NCBI GenBank assembly: GCA_030531505.1 | Contig: JAUNNH010000018.1 | Location: 1-37,233 of the forward strand | Direction of reading: 5' to 3' | Source of the DNA: Eubacteriales bacterium | GTDB lineage: Bacteria; Bacillota; Clostridia; Oscillospirales; Oscillospiraceae | Length of the DNA: 37,233 bases | In this document: piece after piece, positions 22,131 through 30,041 of the stretch | Layout: each line of letters starts with the position of its first letter | Numbering within the stretch: position 1 is the first letter of the stretch | The notes under the pieces: generated by a model | Database searches by the model: none | What the model saw: only the letters and a program-made list of their open reading frames with translations | What the model was told of the DNA's origin: nothing | Program-made: the position numbers and the translations under genes

Positions 22131-25055
22131 ATGCTCAAGCTCAGCGATATCCGAAAAGACTATCTGGCCGGAGAGTCGACGGTCCATGCGCTCAAGGGCG
22201 TGGATCTCGAGTTCCGGGAGAGTGAGTTTGTGGCGATCCTCGGCCATTCCGGCTGCGGCAAGACGACGCTCCTGAACATTATCGGCGGCCTCGACCAGTA
22301 TACGGCGGGCGATCTTATCATCAACGGCAAGTCCACCAAAAACTTCACCGACGGGGACTGGGACAGCTACCGCAACCACTCTATCGGCTTTGTCTTTCAG
22401 TCCTATAACCTGATCCCGCACCAGACGGTGCTCGCGAACGTCGAACTTGCGCTGACGCTCTCGGGTGTCGGAAAGAGCGAACGCCGCGCACGTGCTTCGG
22501 AAGCGCTGCGCAAGGTCGGCCTCGGCGACCAGCTCTATAAGCGCCCCAACCAGATGTCCGGCGGCCAGATGCAGCGTGTGGCCATCGCCCGCGCCCTGGT
22601 GAACAACCCGGATATCCTGCTTGCCGACGAGCCGACCGGCGCGCTCGACTCCGACACCTCGGTGCAGATCATGGACCTGCTCAAGGAGATCTCGCGCGAC
22701 AAGCTCATCATCATGGTGACGCACAATCCCGACCTCGCCCTGGAATACGCCAGCCGCGTCATCCGTCTCAAGGACGGTCTGATCGTGGACGACAGCGCGC
22801 CGTATTCCTCCGGCATTGTGGAGGAGGCTGTGAAGGGAAAGCGGCAGCGTAAGCCGTCCATGGGCTTCTTCACGGCGCTCGCGCTCTCAACCAACAACCT
22901 CCTGACCAAGAAGGCCCGCACGATCCTGACCTCCTTTGCCGGGAGCATCGGCATTATCGGCATCGCGCTCATCATGTCGCTCTCCACCGGCATCCAGAAT
23001 TATATCGACAAGGTGCAGGAGGATACGCTCTCGAGCTATCCGATCACGATCCAGGCCGAGGCGGTGGATATGACGAGCATGATGACCTCGTTTATGGGCG
23101 TGCAGGCGCAGGCGGCGGAAAACCAGCATGCCAAAGATGCGGTCTATTCGAGCTCCGTGCTCTACGATATGATCAACTCCTTCGTCGCCGCCGACGCGGA
23201 GACAAACAACCTGCGCGCCTTCAAGGCCTGGATCGAGGATCCGGAGAGCGAGATCACACCGTACCTGAGCTCGGTGCAGTATTCCTATGATGTGGATATG
23301 ACGCCCTATGCCGAGGACGTGAACGGGCACATCGGGAAGACAGACGCCGTGCAGATCATCCAAACCGCCATGTCGGCGTCCTTCGGCGGGGATTACAGCA
23401 ACTATTTTTCAACCTACGGGCAGATGTTCTCGACGCTGGATATCTGGCAGGAGATGCTGCCGGGCGAGGAGGATGGGGAACTCATCAACCCCCTGCTCAA
23501 AAAACAGTATGATGTCCTCTATGGCCGCTGGCCGGAGCGCTACGATGAGGTCGTGCTGATCGTCAACGAGAATAACGAGATCTCCGACCTGGTGCTCTAC
23601 TCGCTGGGCCTGAAGGCCACGGACTCCATCAAGGAGAACATGGACGCGATCATGTCGGCCGAGGCGATGGACACCTCGATCGAGAGCTGGAACTACGATG
23701 AGATCTGCGGGATGTCCTTCCGCTACATCTTCTCGGCGGACAAATTTCGCTATGATGAGGAGAAGAGGGAGTACGTCGATCTGAGCGAGGAAGAGCTCGG
23801 GCTTCGCACGCTCTACAACAACGGCCTCGAGGTGCGCATCGTCGGCATCATCCGTCAGAACGAGGACGCGGTCAGCGCCAACATGACCGGCGCGGTTGGC
23901 TACACCCACGCGCTGGTGGTGCATATCATCGAGGAAACGGCGGAGAAGGAGCTGGTCAAAAAACAGCTCGAGGACCCGACACATGAGGTCTTTACCGGGC
24001 TGCCCTTCCTCGACCGGGAGGACGAGGCCTCGACCCGCCGAAAAAAGATCGACGCCGCGCTCGACTATCTCGCGAGGGCCGACGAGGCGGAGATCGCCGA
24101 GGTCTACATCGCCTTCATGTGCGAGCCGGACGAGGAATACCTGCGGGAGATGATCGACGAGCAGATGGAGGGCACGACACGCGCGGACATCGAGGACATG
24201 GTCCTCAAGAGCTATCCCGAGTACGCTTCCATGCTCTCTCAGATGGACGACGATATGCTCTTCAGCTACATCGACCAGATGATGGGCGATCAGATCAAGC
24301 AGCAGTACGCCATCCAGATGGGCGCCGTCTACCGGGAGCTCTCGAACGAGGAGCTGGCCCACGATTTCCGCATGCTGGATCTCACGGACGACGACTACCT
24401 CTGGATCTACGATAACGCGATCCCACCGGTCTTTTCGACCAGCAATTTCAAGGATACGCTCAAGAAGCTCGGCTATGCCGACCTGGATACGCCCAGCGTC
24501 ATCAACCTCTACGCTGCGACCTTTGAGGACAAGGACGCCGTCGGGGAGGCGATCAAGCACTATAACGAGAGCGTGGGCGAGGACGACGAGATCAGCTATA
24601 CCGACATGGTGGCGCTCCTGATGAGCTCGATCACGACCATCATCCGCGTCATCAGCTATGTGCTGATCGCCTTTGTCGCGATCTCCCTGGTGGTCTCCTC
24701 GATCATGATCGGCATCATCACCTATATCAGCGTGCTCGAACGCACGAAGGAGATCGGTATCCTGCGTGCCATCGGCGCTTCCAAGCGGGACGTGAGCCGC
24801 GTCTTCAATGCCGAGACCTTCATCATCGGCCTCTTTGCCGGTCTGCTTGGGATCGGGACGACACTGCTGCTGAATATCCCGATCAATCTCATCGTACACG
24901 ATCTGACCGGTATCTATTCGCTCAATTCCACCCTGCCGGCAGCCGGTGCGATCGGCCTCGTGCTCATCAGCGTTTTCCTGACCTTTATTGCCGGCCTGAT
25001 CCCCTCTGGCCTCGCGGCCAAGAAGGATCCGGTCGAGGCGCTGCGTACGGAATAA
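22131..25055 (+). CDS. Fused ABC exporter, ATPase plus FtsX/MacB-type permease
   Basis: The 974-residue protein joins an N-terminal ATPase to a permease. The ATPase shows Walker A GHSGCGKTT (38-46), MSGGQMQRVAIARAL (signature, about 142) and ADEPTGALDS (Walker B). One membrane segment follows at about 265-287, then a very large acidic extracellular domain of about 540 residues, then three membrane segments (about 835-862, 897-922 and 935-960) with the FtsX-type ERTKEIGILRAIGASKRDV loop. Such MacB-like Gram-positive proteins act as mechanotransmitters or exporters of peptides, lipoproteins or antimicrobials. ATG 22131 is preferred to 22125 because the AAGGAAGG site would be too close to the latter. 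It has no partner gene nearby; the substrate is unknown. Confidence 0.85.
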   Translation: MLKLSDIRKDYLAGESTVHALKGVDLEFRESEFVAILGHSGCGKTTLLNIIGGLDQYTAGDLIINGKSTKNFTDGDWDSYRNHSIGFVFQSYNLIPHQTVLANVELALTLSGVGKSERRARASEALRKVGLGDQLYKRPNQMSGGQMQRVAIARALVNNPDILLADEPTGALDSDTSVQIMDLLKEISRDKLIIMVTHNPDLALEYASRVIRLKDGLIVDDSAPYSSGIVEEAVKGKRQRKPSMGFFTALALSTNNLLTKKARTILTSFAGSIGIIGIALIMSLSTGIQNYIDKVQEDTLSSYPITIQAEAVDMTSMMTSFMGVQAQAAENQHAKDAVYSSSVLYDMINSFVAADAETNNLRAFKAWIEDPESEITPYLSSVQYSYDVDMTPYAEDVNGHIGKTDAVQIIQTAMSASFGGDYSNYFSTYGQMFSTLDIWQEMLPGEEDGELINPLLKKQYDVLYGRWPERYDEVVLIVNENNEISDLVLYSLGLKATDSIKENMDAIMSAEAMDTSIESWNYDEICGMSFRYIFSADKFRYDEEKREYVDLSEEELGLRTLYNNGLEVRIVGIIRQNEDAVSANMTGAVGYTHALVVHIIEETAEKELVKKQLEDPTHEVFTGLPFLDREDEASTRRKKIDAALDYLARADEAEIAEVYIAFMCEPDEEYLREMIDEQMEGTTRADIEDMVLKSYPEYASMLSQMDDDMLFSYIDQMMGDQIKQQYAIQMGAVYRELSNEELAHDFRMLDLTDDDYLWIYDNAIPPVFSTSNFKDTLKKLGYADLDTPSVINLYAATFEDKDAVGEAIKHYNESVGEDDEISYTDMVALLMSSITTIIRVISYVLIAFVAISLVVSSIMIGIITYISVLERTKEIGILRAIGASKRDVSRVFNAETFIIGLFAGLLGIGTTLLLNIPINLIVHDLTGIYSLNSTLPAAGAIGLVLISVFLTFIAGLIPSGLAAKKDPVEALRTE

Positions 25056-25071
25056 GAAGCAGAACAAAAAA

Positions 25072-25103
25072 ATCCCCTCAAGCTTTGAAAGGCTTGAGGG
25101 GAT
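25072..25103. terminator. Bidirectional terminator between the exporter and hypA
   Basis: ATCCCCTCAAGC (25072-25083) pairs with GCTTGAGGGGAT (25092-25103). On the minus strand it is followed by a run of seven T residues, on the plus strand by TTCGTTT, so it serves the minus-strand hypA operon best. Confidence 0.9.
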
Positions 25104-25108
25104 TTCGT

Positions 25109-25453
25109 TTACATGGCCTCGATCTCTTTGATGACGTACTCGTTTCCCGTCACCAGGAAGGTGTTGTCACTCTGGCAGTAGGGGCAGATCTTGGCGTACT
25201 GCACAGTGGGGTAGGTTTTTCCGCAGCTCTGACAGTAGGTCACGGCGTGGATCGTCTCGATCTTCAGCTCCGCCTCCTGCAGGTAGGTGGTCTTCTTCTT
25301 GGCGTATTCCCAGTAGTCCGAGAGGAAATGGGGAATGATGCCGCTGACCTCGCCGACCTCGAGCGTGACGGATGCGATCTTGCTCAACTGGTTTTCGACC
25401 GCAAGCTTCTCCACCGTGTCGATCACATAATGAATGGTTCCCAGTTCGTGCAT
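25109..25453 (-). CDS. hypA: HypA-like nickel/zinc metallochaperone
   Basis: The 114-residue protein begins MHELGTIHYVIDTVEKLA, with H2 available as nickel ligand, and has a zinc site made of C74, C77, C90 and C93 (YCQSCG and CPYCQS). That is the HypA/HybF pattern; HypA delivers nickel to [NiFe]-hydrogenase or urease. It lies one base after the 911-residue flavin/Fe-S protein gene, so both are one operon. The only hydrogenase in the window is of the [FeFe] type, which needs no nickel, so HypA either serves a [NiFe] enzyme elsewhere or has another role with its partner gene. Confidence 0.88.
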   Translation of the reverse strand: MHELGTIHYVIDTVEKLAVENQLSKIASVTLEVGEVSGIIPHFLSDYWEYAKKKTTYLQEAELKIETIHAVTYCQSCGKTYPTVQYAKICPYCQSDNTFLVTGNEYVIKEIEAM

Positions 25454-25454
25454 G

Positions 25455-28190
25455 TTACTTGTTCTTCCTCATGATTCGGGCGGCGCGCTTGAGAGCGTAG
25501 GGCCCGATCGCCTTAAGCTTGTCCTCGGCCTTGACCATCGTGGAGCACTCCGGATGATCCCGGCGCAGATGGATTGCGTCAAACTGGCACTTGGTGGTGC
25601 ACAGGCCGCAGCCGATGCAGCGGTTCTCGTCCACGATGCAGGCGCCGCAGCTCAGGCAGCGGGCGGCCTCCTGCTTGACCTGGGCCTCCGTGAAGGGCAG
25701 GCGGTCGTCGGAGAAGGAGAGCGCCTTGCTTGCGTCCTTGCCCGGAATTTGCCGTTTGGCCTCATCGTAGCAGAGCGGGAGGACGGCGTTTTCCTTGTCG
25801 AGCTCGATAAACTCGCGGAGGTTGCGGTGAAGCGTGAGCTGCTGGCCGGGCTGCACAAAGCGATGGATGGAGGTGGCTCCTTCGCGGCCCGCGGCGATCG
25901 CGTCGATCGCGAACTTCGGACCGGTCAGCACGTCGCCGCCGACGAAAATGTCCTGCTCATCGCTCTGGCAGGTGACCTTGTGGGCGATCGCACGACCCTT
26001 GGCGTCGGTGCGCAGCTTGCCGACGTCCAGCTTGCCCCAGTCGATCTGCTGGCCGGTGGCGCAGATGACGGAGGAGACCTCGATGGTCTCGAACTCGCCG
26101 GTGCCGACGGGCTTGCGGCGGCCCTTCTCGTCGGGCTCACCGAGGGCCATGATCTCGACCTTCAGCCCGGTGACCTTGCCCTTCTCATCCCCCAGAAGCT
26201 CTACCGGCGCATTCAGGAAGCGGAACTGCACGCCCTCTTCCATCGCGGCCGCGACCTCCTCGGGATCGGCGGGCATCTCCGCCTGAGAGCGGCGGTAGAC
26301 GATATAGGTGTCCTTCGCGCCGAGGCGGACGGCGGTGCGGCAGACGTCCATCGCGACATTGCCGGCGCCGATCACGGCACACTTCTTGCCGATGCGCGGC
26401 TTTTTGCCGAGATTCACCTGACGCAGGAAATCCACGCCGCCGAGCACGTTCTTGAGATCGTCGCCGGGGATGCCGAGCTTTGTGGACTTCTGCGCGCCGA
26501 TCGCGACGTAGAAAGCCTTGTAGCCCTGCTCGCGGAGCTGGGCGATCGTGACGTCCCTGCCGACTTCGGTGTCGCACTGGAAGTGAACGCCCATCTGCCG
26601 CAGCACATCGATCTCGGCATTGATGACGTCGCGCTCGAGACGGAAGGAGGGAATGCCGTGAGTCAGCATGCCGCCGGGGACCGGGTTGCGGTCAAAGACG
26701 GTGACGTTCTCGTAGCCCATGTTGGCGAGATAAAACGCGCAGCTCAGACCGGCGGGACCCGCGCCGATGACAGCGATCTTCTCGGGGAAGCGCGCGTCGG
26801 GGTCGGAATTGAAGTTCTTGACCGGCGGGATGTAGCGGTTCTCTTCCTTGAGCTCAAGCCCGGCGACGAACTTCTTGACCTCGTCGATCGCGACCGCGCG
26901 GTCGATGTTCCCGCGGGTGCAGGCCTCCTCGCAGCGGCGGTTACAGATTGCGCCGCAGACCGCGGGGAAGGGGTTGTCCTGCTTGATGAGTTTGAGCGCG
27001 TCGAGATAGCGGCCCTGCGCGGCCATTTTCAGGTAACCCTGAACGGCGATGTGCGCGGGACATGCGGTCTTGCAGGGGGCGGTGCCGGTATCGTAGCAGT
27101 TGATCTCGTTGTCGTTTTTGTAGTTGAGGTTCCACTTGGAGGGACCCCAGGGCGTGTCATCCGGCAGCTCCTGTTTGGGGTACTGGATGGGGCCCTGCTT
27201 TGTGCAGAGCTTCTGGCCGAGCTTTGCCGCGCCGGCGGGACATACCTCAACGCATTTGCCGCAGGCGACGCAGTTCTGCTTCTCCACATGTGCGACATAG
27301 GCGCTGCGGGACATGTTGGGGGTGTTAAAGAGCTGGGAAGTGCGCAGGGCGTAGCAGACGCCGGGGGCGCAGTTGCAGATGGCGAAGATCTTGTTCTCGC
27401 CGTCGATGTTCGTGATCTGATGCACATAGCCGAGATCCTCGGCACGCTGGAGAATCTGCATGGCCTCCTCATAGCTGATGGCATGGCCGATGCCGACCTC
27501 GTTCGTGTAGTCGGCAAACTCGCCGACGCCGATGCACCAGTCGGCCTCCACATCGCCTGAGCCCTGGCCGCGGGTGCTCTCGCTGCGGCGGCAGGAACAG
27601 ACAGCCACGCCGATATGACCCTCGTACTTCTTCAGCCAGTGGGAGATATGCTCGATACTGAGCGACTTGCTCTCGGCCGGGATCGCCTTCTCGACCGGGA
27701 TGACGTGCATGCCGATGCCGGCGCCGCCGGGAGGCACCATGGCCGTGACCTTTTCGAGCGGCAGGAAGGTCATGCGCTCAAAGAAGTCCGTGACCTCCGG
27801 GTGCTCCGTGGAGAGCTTGCGGTTCATGTTGAAGAGCTCCGCAGAACCGGGCACAAAGAGCGGGAGGATATAGCGCTTGTTCTCGCGATTGTGGGGGAGC
27901 GTCAGCTTGTCGCCCCAGTTGTACTCGAGCAGCCCATGCTCGGCCATGCGCTGGAGCTTGTCGTACAGCGGATCCTCAGGGATCCCGGTGAGCTCGGACA
28001 TCTCCTTGAGCGAGTAGGGGGTGCGCTGCTTCATCTTCAGCGCGATCTCCACCATCTCATCGTCGAGGATGTTGACCATGCCCCAGAACTCAGGAGACTG
28101 CTCTGTCAAAGGTTCGAGCCCAAGCTTCTGGGGGATGCGGTCCGTCATCTTTTTCCCGAGCTTGAGCAGATTCTCTTTGTTATGTACCAT
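25455..28190 (-). CDS. Multidomain FAD/Fe-S oxidoreductase (GltD-like C-terminal half)
   Basis: The 911-residue protein joins several modules. Residues 1-290 hold a winged-helix-like segment (EMSELTGIPEDPLYDKLQRM) and a Cys-containing region (CSCRRSESTRG, CNCAPGVCYALR); about 300-320 is a ferredoxin motif (NCVACGKCVEVCPAGA); about 365-440 is the GltD-type Fe-S domain; FAD binding is at about 473 (AVIGAGPAGLS), NAD(P) binding at about 602 (AVIGAGNVAMD), and about 844-870 is a second two-cluster ferredoxin region (CLSCGAC and CIGCGLCTTKC). It should move electrons from NAD(P)H to a ferredoxin-like partner. ATG 28190 has AAGGAGGG upstream; the upstream extension in frame lacks a ribosome site. 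The precise reaction is not known. The pairing with hypA may be a clue. Confidence 0.82.
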   Translation of the reverse strand: MVHNKENLLKLGKKMTDRIPQKLGLEPLTEQSPEFWGMVNILDDEMVEIALKMKQRTPYSLKEMSELTGIPEDPLYDKLQRMAEHGLLEYNWGDKLTLPHNRENKRYILPLFVPGSAELFNMNRKLSTEHPEVTDFFERMTFLPLEKVTAMVPPGGAGIGMHVIPVEKAIPAESKSLSIEHISHWLKKYEGHIGVAVCSCRRSESTRGQGSGDVEADWCIGVGEFADYTNEVGIGHAISYEEAMQILQRAEDLGYVHQITNIDGENKIFAICNCAPGVCYALRTSQLFNTPNMSRSAYVAHVEKQNCVACGKCVEVCPAGAAKLGQKLCTKQGPIQYPKQELPDDTPWGPSKWNLNYKNDNEINCYDTGTAPCKTACPAHIAVQGYLKMAAQGRYLDALKLIKQDNPFPAVCGAICNRRCEEACTRGNIDRAVAIDEVKKFVAGLELKEENRYIPPVKNFNSDPDARFPEKIAVIGAGPAGLSCAFYLANMGYENVTVFDRNPVPGGMLTHGIPSFRLERDVINAEIDVLRQMGVHFQCDTEVGRDVTIAQLREQGYKAFYVAIGAQKSTKLGIPGDDLKNVLGGVDFLRQVNLGKKPRIGKKCAVIGAGNVAMDVCRTAVRLGAKDTYIVYRRSQAEMPADPEEVAAAMEEGVQFRFLNAPVELLGDEKGKVTGLKVEIMALGEPDEKGRRKPVGTGEFETIEVSSVICATGQQIDWGKLDVGKLRTDAKGRAIAHKVTCQSDEQDIFVGGDVLTGPKFAIDAIAAGREGATSIHRFVQPGQQLTLHRNLREFIELDKENAVLPLCYDEAKRQIPGKDASKALSFSDDRLPFTEAQVKQEAARCLSCGACIVDENRCIGCGLCTTKCQFDAIHLRRDHPECSTMVKAEDKLKAIGPYALKRAARIMRKNK

Positions 28191-28234
28191 GGATTTCCCT
28201 CCTTGCTGCGCATTGCGCGCATACATCTTTACAC

Positions 28235-28263
28235 AGCATAACACAGTTCACCTGCCTTGTCAC
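28235..28263 (-). promoter_or_regulatory. Candidate promoter of the flavin/Fe-S protein-hypA operon
   Basis: On the minus strand GTGACA (28263-28258) and TATGCT (28240-28235) are 17 bp apart, 45 bases before the start codon. Confidence 0.6.
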
Positions 28264-28383
28264 GAACAATTATTCAAATCGACGGCAATCAGCAATATAG
28301 AAAAGTGATTTTTGTAAAATATAGCCAAGTGATAAGACAAAAGACGAGTGAGTGTACAAAGAAAAAGCTTTCTGATTTTTTGC

Positions 28384-28412
28384 TTGACAAGAGGGACGCT
28401 TGCCATTATAAT
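28384..28412 (+). promoter_or_regulatory. Promoter of tRNA-Pro
   Basis: Perfect TTGACA (28384-28389) and perfect TATAAT (28407-28412) with a 17-bp spacer; the tRNA begins 13 bases after the -10 box. Confidence 0.95.
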
Positions 28413-28425
28413 ATAAAGGCTGTTT

Positions 28426-28501
28426 CGGGGTGTAGCGCAGCTGGTAGCGCGCTTGGTTCGGGACCAAGAGGCCGGGAGTTCAAGTCTCCCCACTCCGACC
28501 A
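28426..28501 (+). tRNA. tRNA-Pro(CGG)
   Basis: 76 nt with encoded CCA. Acceptor stem CGGGGTG/CACTCCG, anticodon arm CTTGG-TTCGGGA-CCAAG with anticodon CGG reading CCG, T-arm GGGAG-TTCAAGT-CTCCC. Its 3' end supplies the arms of the element at 28549-28675, and its anticodon arm reappears in inverted form at 28680-28699. Confidence 0.97.
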
Positions 28502-28537
28502 AAAAGACAGGGGGCCATTCGGCCCCCTGTCTTTTTG
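28502..28537 (+). terminator. Terminator of tRNA-Pro
   Basis: AAAAAGACAGGGGGCC-ATTC-GGCCCCCTGTCTTTTT is a perfect 16-bp stem directly behind the CCA end. It lies between the tRNA and the hairpin element. Confidence 0.95.
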
Positions 28538-28548
28538 GTACAGGAGGA

Positions 28549-28675
28549 GGGGAGACTTGAATCATGTCCACACAGCCCGGTGGGCTGTGTATTCCCCAGT
28601 GCGCACACTGGGGAATACGATGATGTTTCGCCGTCCCCCGCAAGGCGAAACATGCAGACAAGTCTCCCCACTCCG
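28549..28675 (+). repeat. tRNA-arm-matched three-hairpin element, copy 2 (downstream of tRNA-Pro)
   Basis: The left arm GGGGAGACTTGAA (28549-28561) is the exact antisense of tRNA-Pro nucleotides 54-66. The right arm (28659-28675) is a 17-bp sense copy from C56 through nucleotide 72. They form an outer 11-bp stem. Between them lie GAATCATGTCC (28559-28569); hairpin 1, ACACAGCCC-GGT-GGGCTGTGT (28570-28590); hairpin 2, TATTCCCCAGTG-CGCA-CACTGGGGAATA (28590-28617); hairpin 3, ATGTTTCGCC and GGCGAAACAT around an 11-nt loop (28623-28653); and CATGC. It is 127 nt, against 128 nt for copy 1, with the same order of parts and the same tRNA register. Confidence 0.87.
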
Positions 28676-28679
28676 GCGA

Positions 28680-28703
28680 CCTCTTGGTCCCGAACCAAGA
28701 GGC
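28680..28703 (+). repeat. Inverted copy of the tRNA-Pro anticodon arm
   Basis: Twenty bases at 28680-28699 are the reverse complement of the tRNA-Pro anticodon arm (28452-28471), including the loop, which reads TCCCGAA instead of TTCGGGA. The palindrome continues to 28702 and the next bases GGCCG again match the tRNA in sense. It lies five bases after the right arm of copy 2 and six bases past the end of the minus-strand gene at 28708, for which it might act as a 3' hairpin. Copy 1 has no such extension. Confidence 0.8.
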
Positions 28704-28707
28704 CGTT

Positions 28708-29124
28708 TCACGGTCTGCACCGCTTGCAGGGGTCATAGCCCATCGCGATGACTTCCTCCCGTGTGCCGGTGAAGTCCTTTCGATTCTTGGGGTTCATGTC
28801 GGCCACGCTGTCGCAGTCAGGGTAGTGAAACTTGTGCGAATTGGTGTTCAACACATAGTCCGGCGCGGCGTCGGTGTCGAGCGCGGGGAGGGCACGGCTC
28901 TCCGCCGCCGGAGCGCCGCCCGCCCGCTGCCCCTCCTGATAGCCGAGCGTATAGGCCTCCTGCAGCAGGGACAGGACCTCCTCCAGCGTGAACACACGGT
29001 CCGTATCCATCGAGGCGAGATCCTCCAGCGAGATCGAATCTGACGCAGGCGCCGCAGCGGCGCAAGGCACAAGCAGAAAGAGGACCCCGAGCAGAGCGAG
29101 AACAAAAGAGAGCAGACGCTTCAT
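28708..29124 (-). CDS. Secreted small protein with a Cys/His nuclease-associated domain
   Basis: The 138-residue protein has a signal peptide (MKRLLSFVLALLGVLFLLVP, then CAAAAP), an acidic linker and a C-terminal domain starting YVLNTNSHKFHYPDC and ending DPCKRCRP. H100, C104, C133 and C136 could bind metal, as in the small Ada-like or nuclease-linked domains often found at the end of secreted thermonucleases and micronuclease-like proteins of Firmicutes. There is no nuclease domain in this protein itself. ATG 29124 follows GAGGTGAAGG. CysXXCys and His positions are intact. The role is unknown. It ends five bases from the tRNA-like hairpin at 28680-28703. Confidence 0.78.
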   Translation of the reverse strand: MKRLLSFVLALLGVLFLLVPCAAAAPASDSISLEDLASMDTDRVFTLEEVLSLLQEAYTLGYQEGQRAGGAPAAESRALPALDTDAAPDYVLNTNSHKFHYPDCDSVADMNPKNRKDFTGTREEVIAMGYDPCKRCRP

Positions 29125-29134
29125 TTCCTTCACC

Positions 29135-29896
29135 TCAGTATTTGGCAGCCTTTACCATATCACTTACGGTTTCCCGGTCGATCAGACGGAAGCGGTCCTC
29201 GGACGGATAGAGACAGCCGCCGTAATAGATGGCGCGGTTGTTGTTCGCTGAGGGATCCTCCAGACTGCGGTGGACCGCGATATGTAGCTGATCAGCGCCG
29301 GTCTCGGCGAGGATGCGCGCCATATTGCGCGGTGTGACGCCGGCGCCTGGCAGGATCTGGAGCCGCCCGGCGGCGTAGGCGATCATCTCCCGCACGGTCT
29401 GGGTGCCGTAGGCAACGTCCGGCTCCTGCCCGCTGGTCAGGACGCGCGTGATGTGCAGCTCGGCGAGCAGATCGATGGCCTCGCGCCAGTCGGGCACCAC
29501 GTCGATCGCACGGTGAAACACGGCCTCTTTCCCGGCTTCGAGCGCGGCTTCGGCGAGGATGCGCGTGCGTTCGGCGTCGATGGTCCCGTCTGTATGCAGA
29601 AAGCCGAAGACCAGCCCGTCCGCCCCGTTTGCGAGCAGCAGACGCGCGTCTTCGCGACAGACGGCAAATTCCGTATCCGTATAGCAGAAGCCGCCTTCGC
29701 GCGGGCGCACCATGGTCATGATCGGTAGCGCTGTCTCGCGCTTGGCGACGAGGAGAGAGCCGAGTGTCGGCGTAAGCCCGCCGTGAAAGAGATCACTGTT
29801 GAGTTCCACGCGGTCCGCGCCGGCCCTCCAGGCCTCGATCACATCCTCGGCACTGCCGCAGCAGACCTCGATCAATGCCGTTTTCCTTCGCTCCAT
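29135..29896 (-). CDS. cutC: CutC family protein
   Basis: The 253-residue TIM-barrel protein matches CutC, long linked with copper handling although its biochemical role is unsettled. It begins MERRKTALIEVCCGSAEDV and has ADRVELNSDLFHGGLTPTLGSL, TMVRPREGGFCYTDTEF, DGLVFGFLHTDG, FHRAIDVVPDW and LTSGQ, the expected family order. AGGAGG precedes ATG 29896; an upstream frame extension to 30055 crosses the promoter of the divergent gene and is rejected. TACAAT on the minus strand at 29932-29927 is a possible -10 box. The secreted protein gene lies 10 bp downstream and may share the transcript. Confidence 0.9.
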   Translation of the reverse strand: MERRKTALIEVCCGSAEDVIEAWRAGADRVELNSDLFHGGLTPTLGSLLVAKRETALPIMTMVRPREGGFCYTDTEFAVCREDARLLLANGADGLVFGFLHTDGTIDAERTRILAEAALEAGKEAVFHRAIDVVPDWREAIDLLAELHITRVLTSGQEPDVAYGTQTVREMIAYAAGRLQILPGAGVTPRNMARILAETGADQLHIAVHRSLEDPSANNNRAIYYGGCLYPSEDRFRLIDRETVSDMVKAAKY

Positions 29897-29980
29897 CCGC
29901 CATTCCTCCTCTTTTCGTATGAAACTATTGTACCACAGCCCAAAGCCGGGGAAAAGCCCCCACATTCTCTCTGCAGAGCA

Positions 29981-30009
29981 TTGATTTTCCACAGGAAATT
30001 TAGTAGAAT
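29981..30009 (+). promoter_or_regulatory. Promoter of the cysteine desulfidase gene
   Basis: TTGATT (29981-29986) and TAGAAT (30004-30009) are 17 bp apart, 33 bases before the start codon. Confidence 0.75.
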
Positions 30010-30041
30010 AAATACATAAAGAAAAGGAAGAAGGCGCCAAT

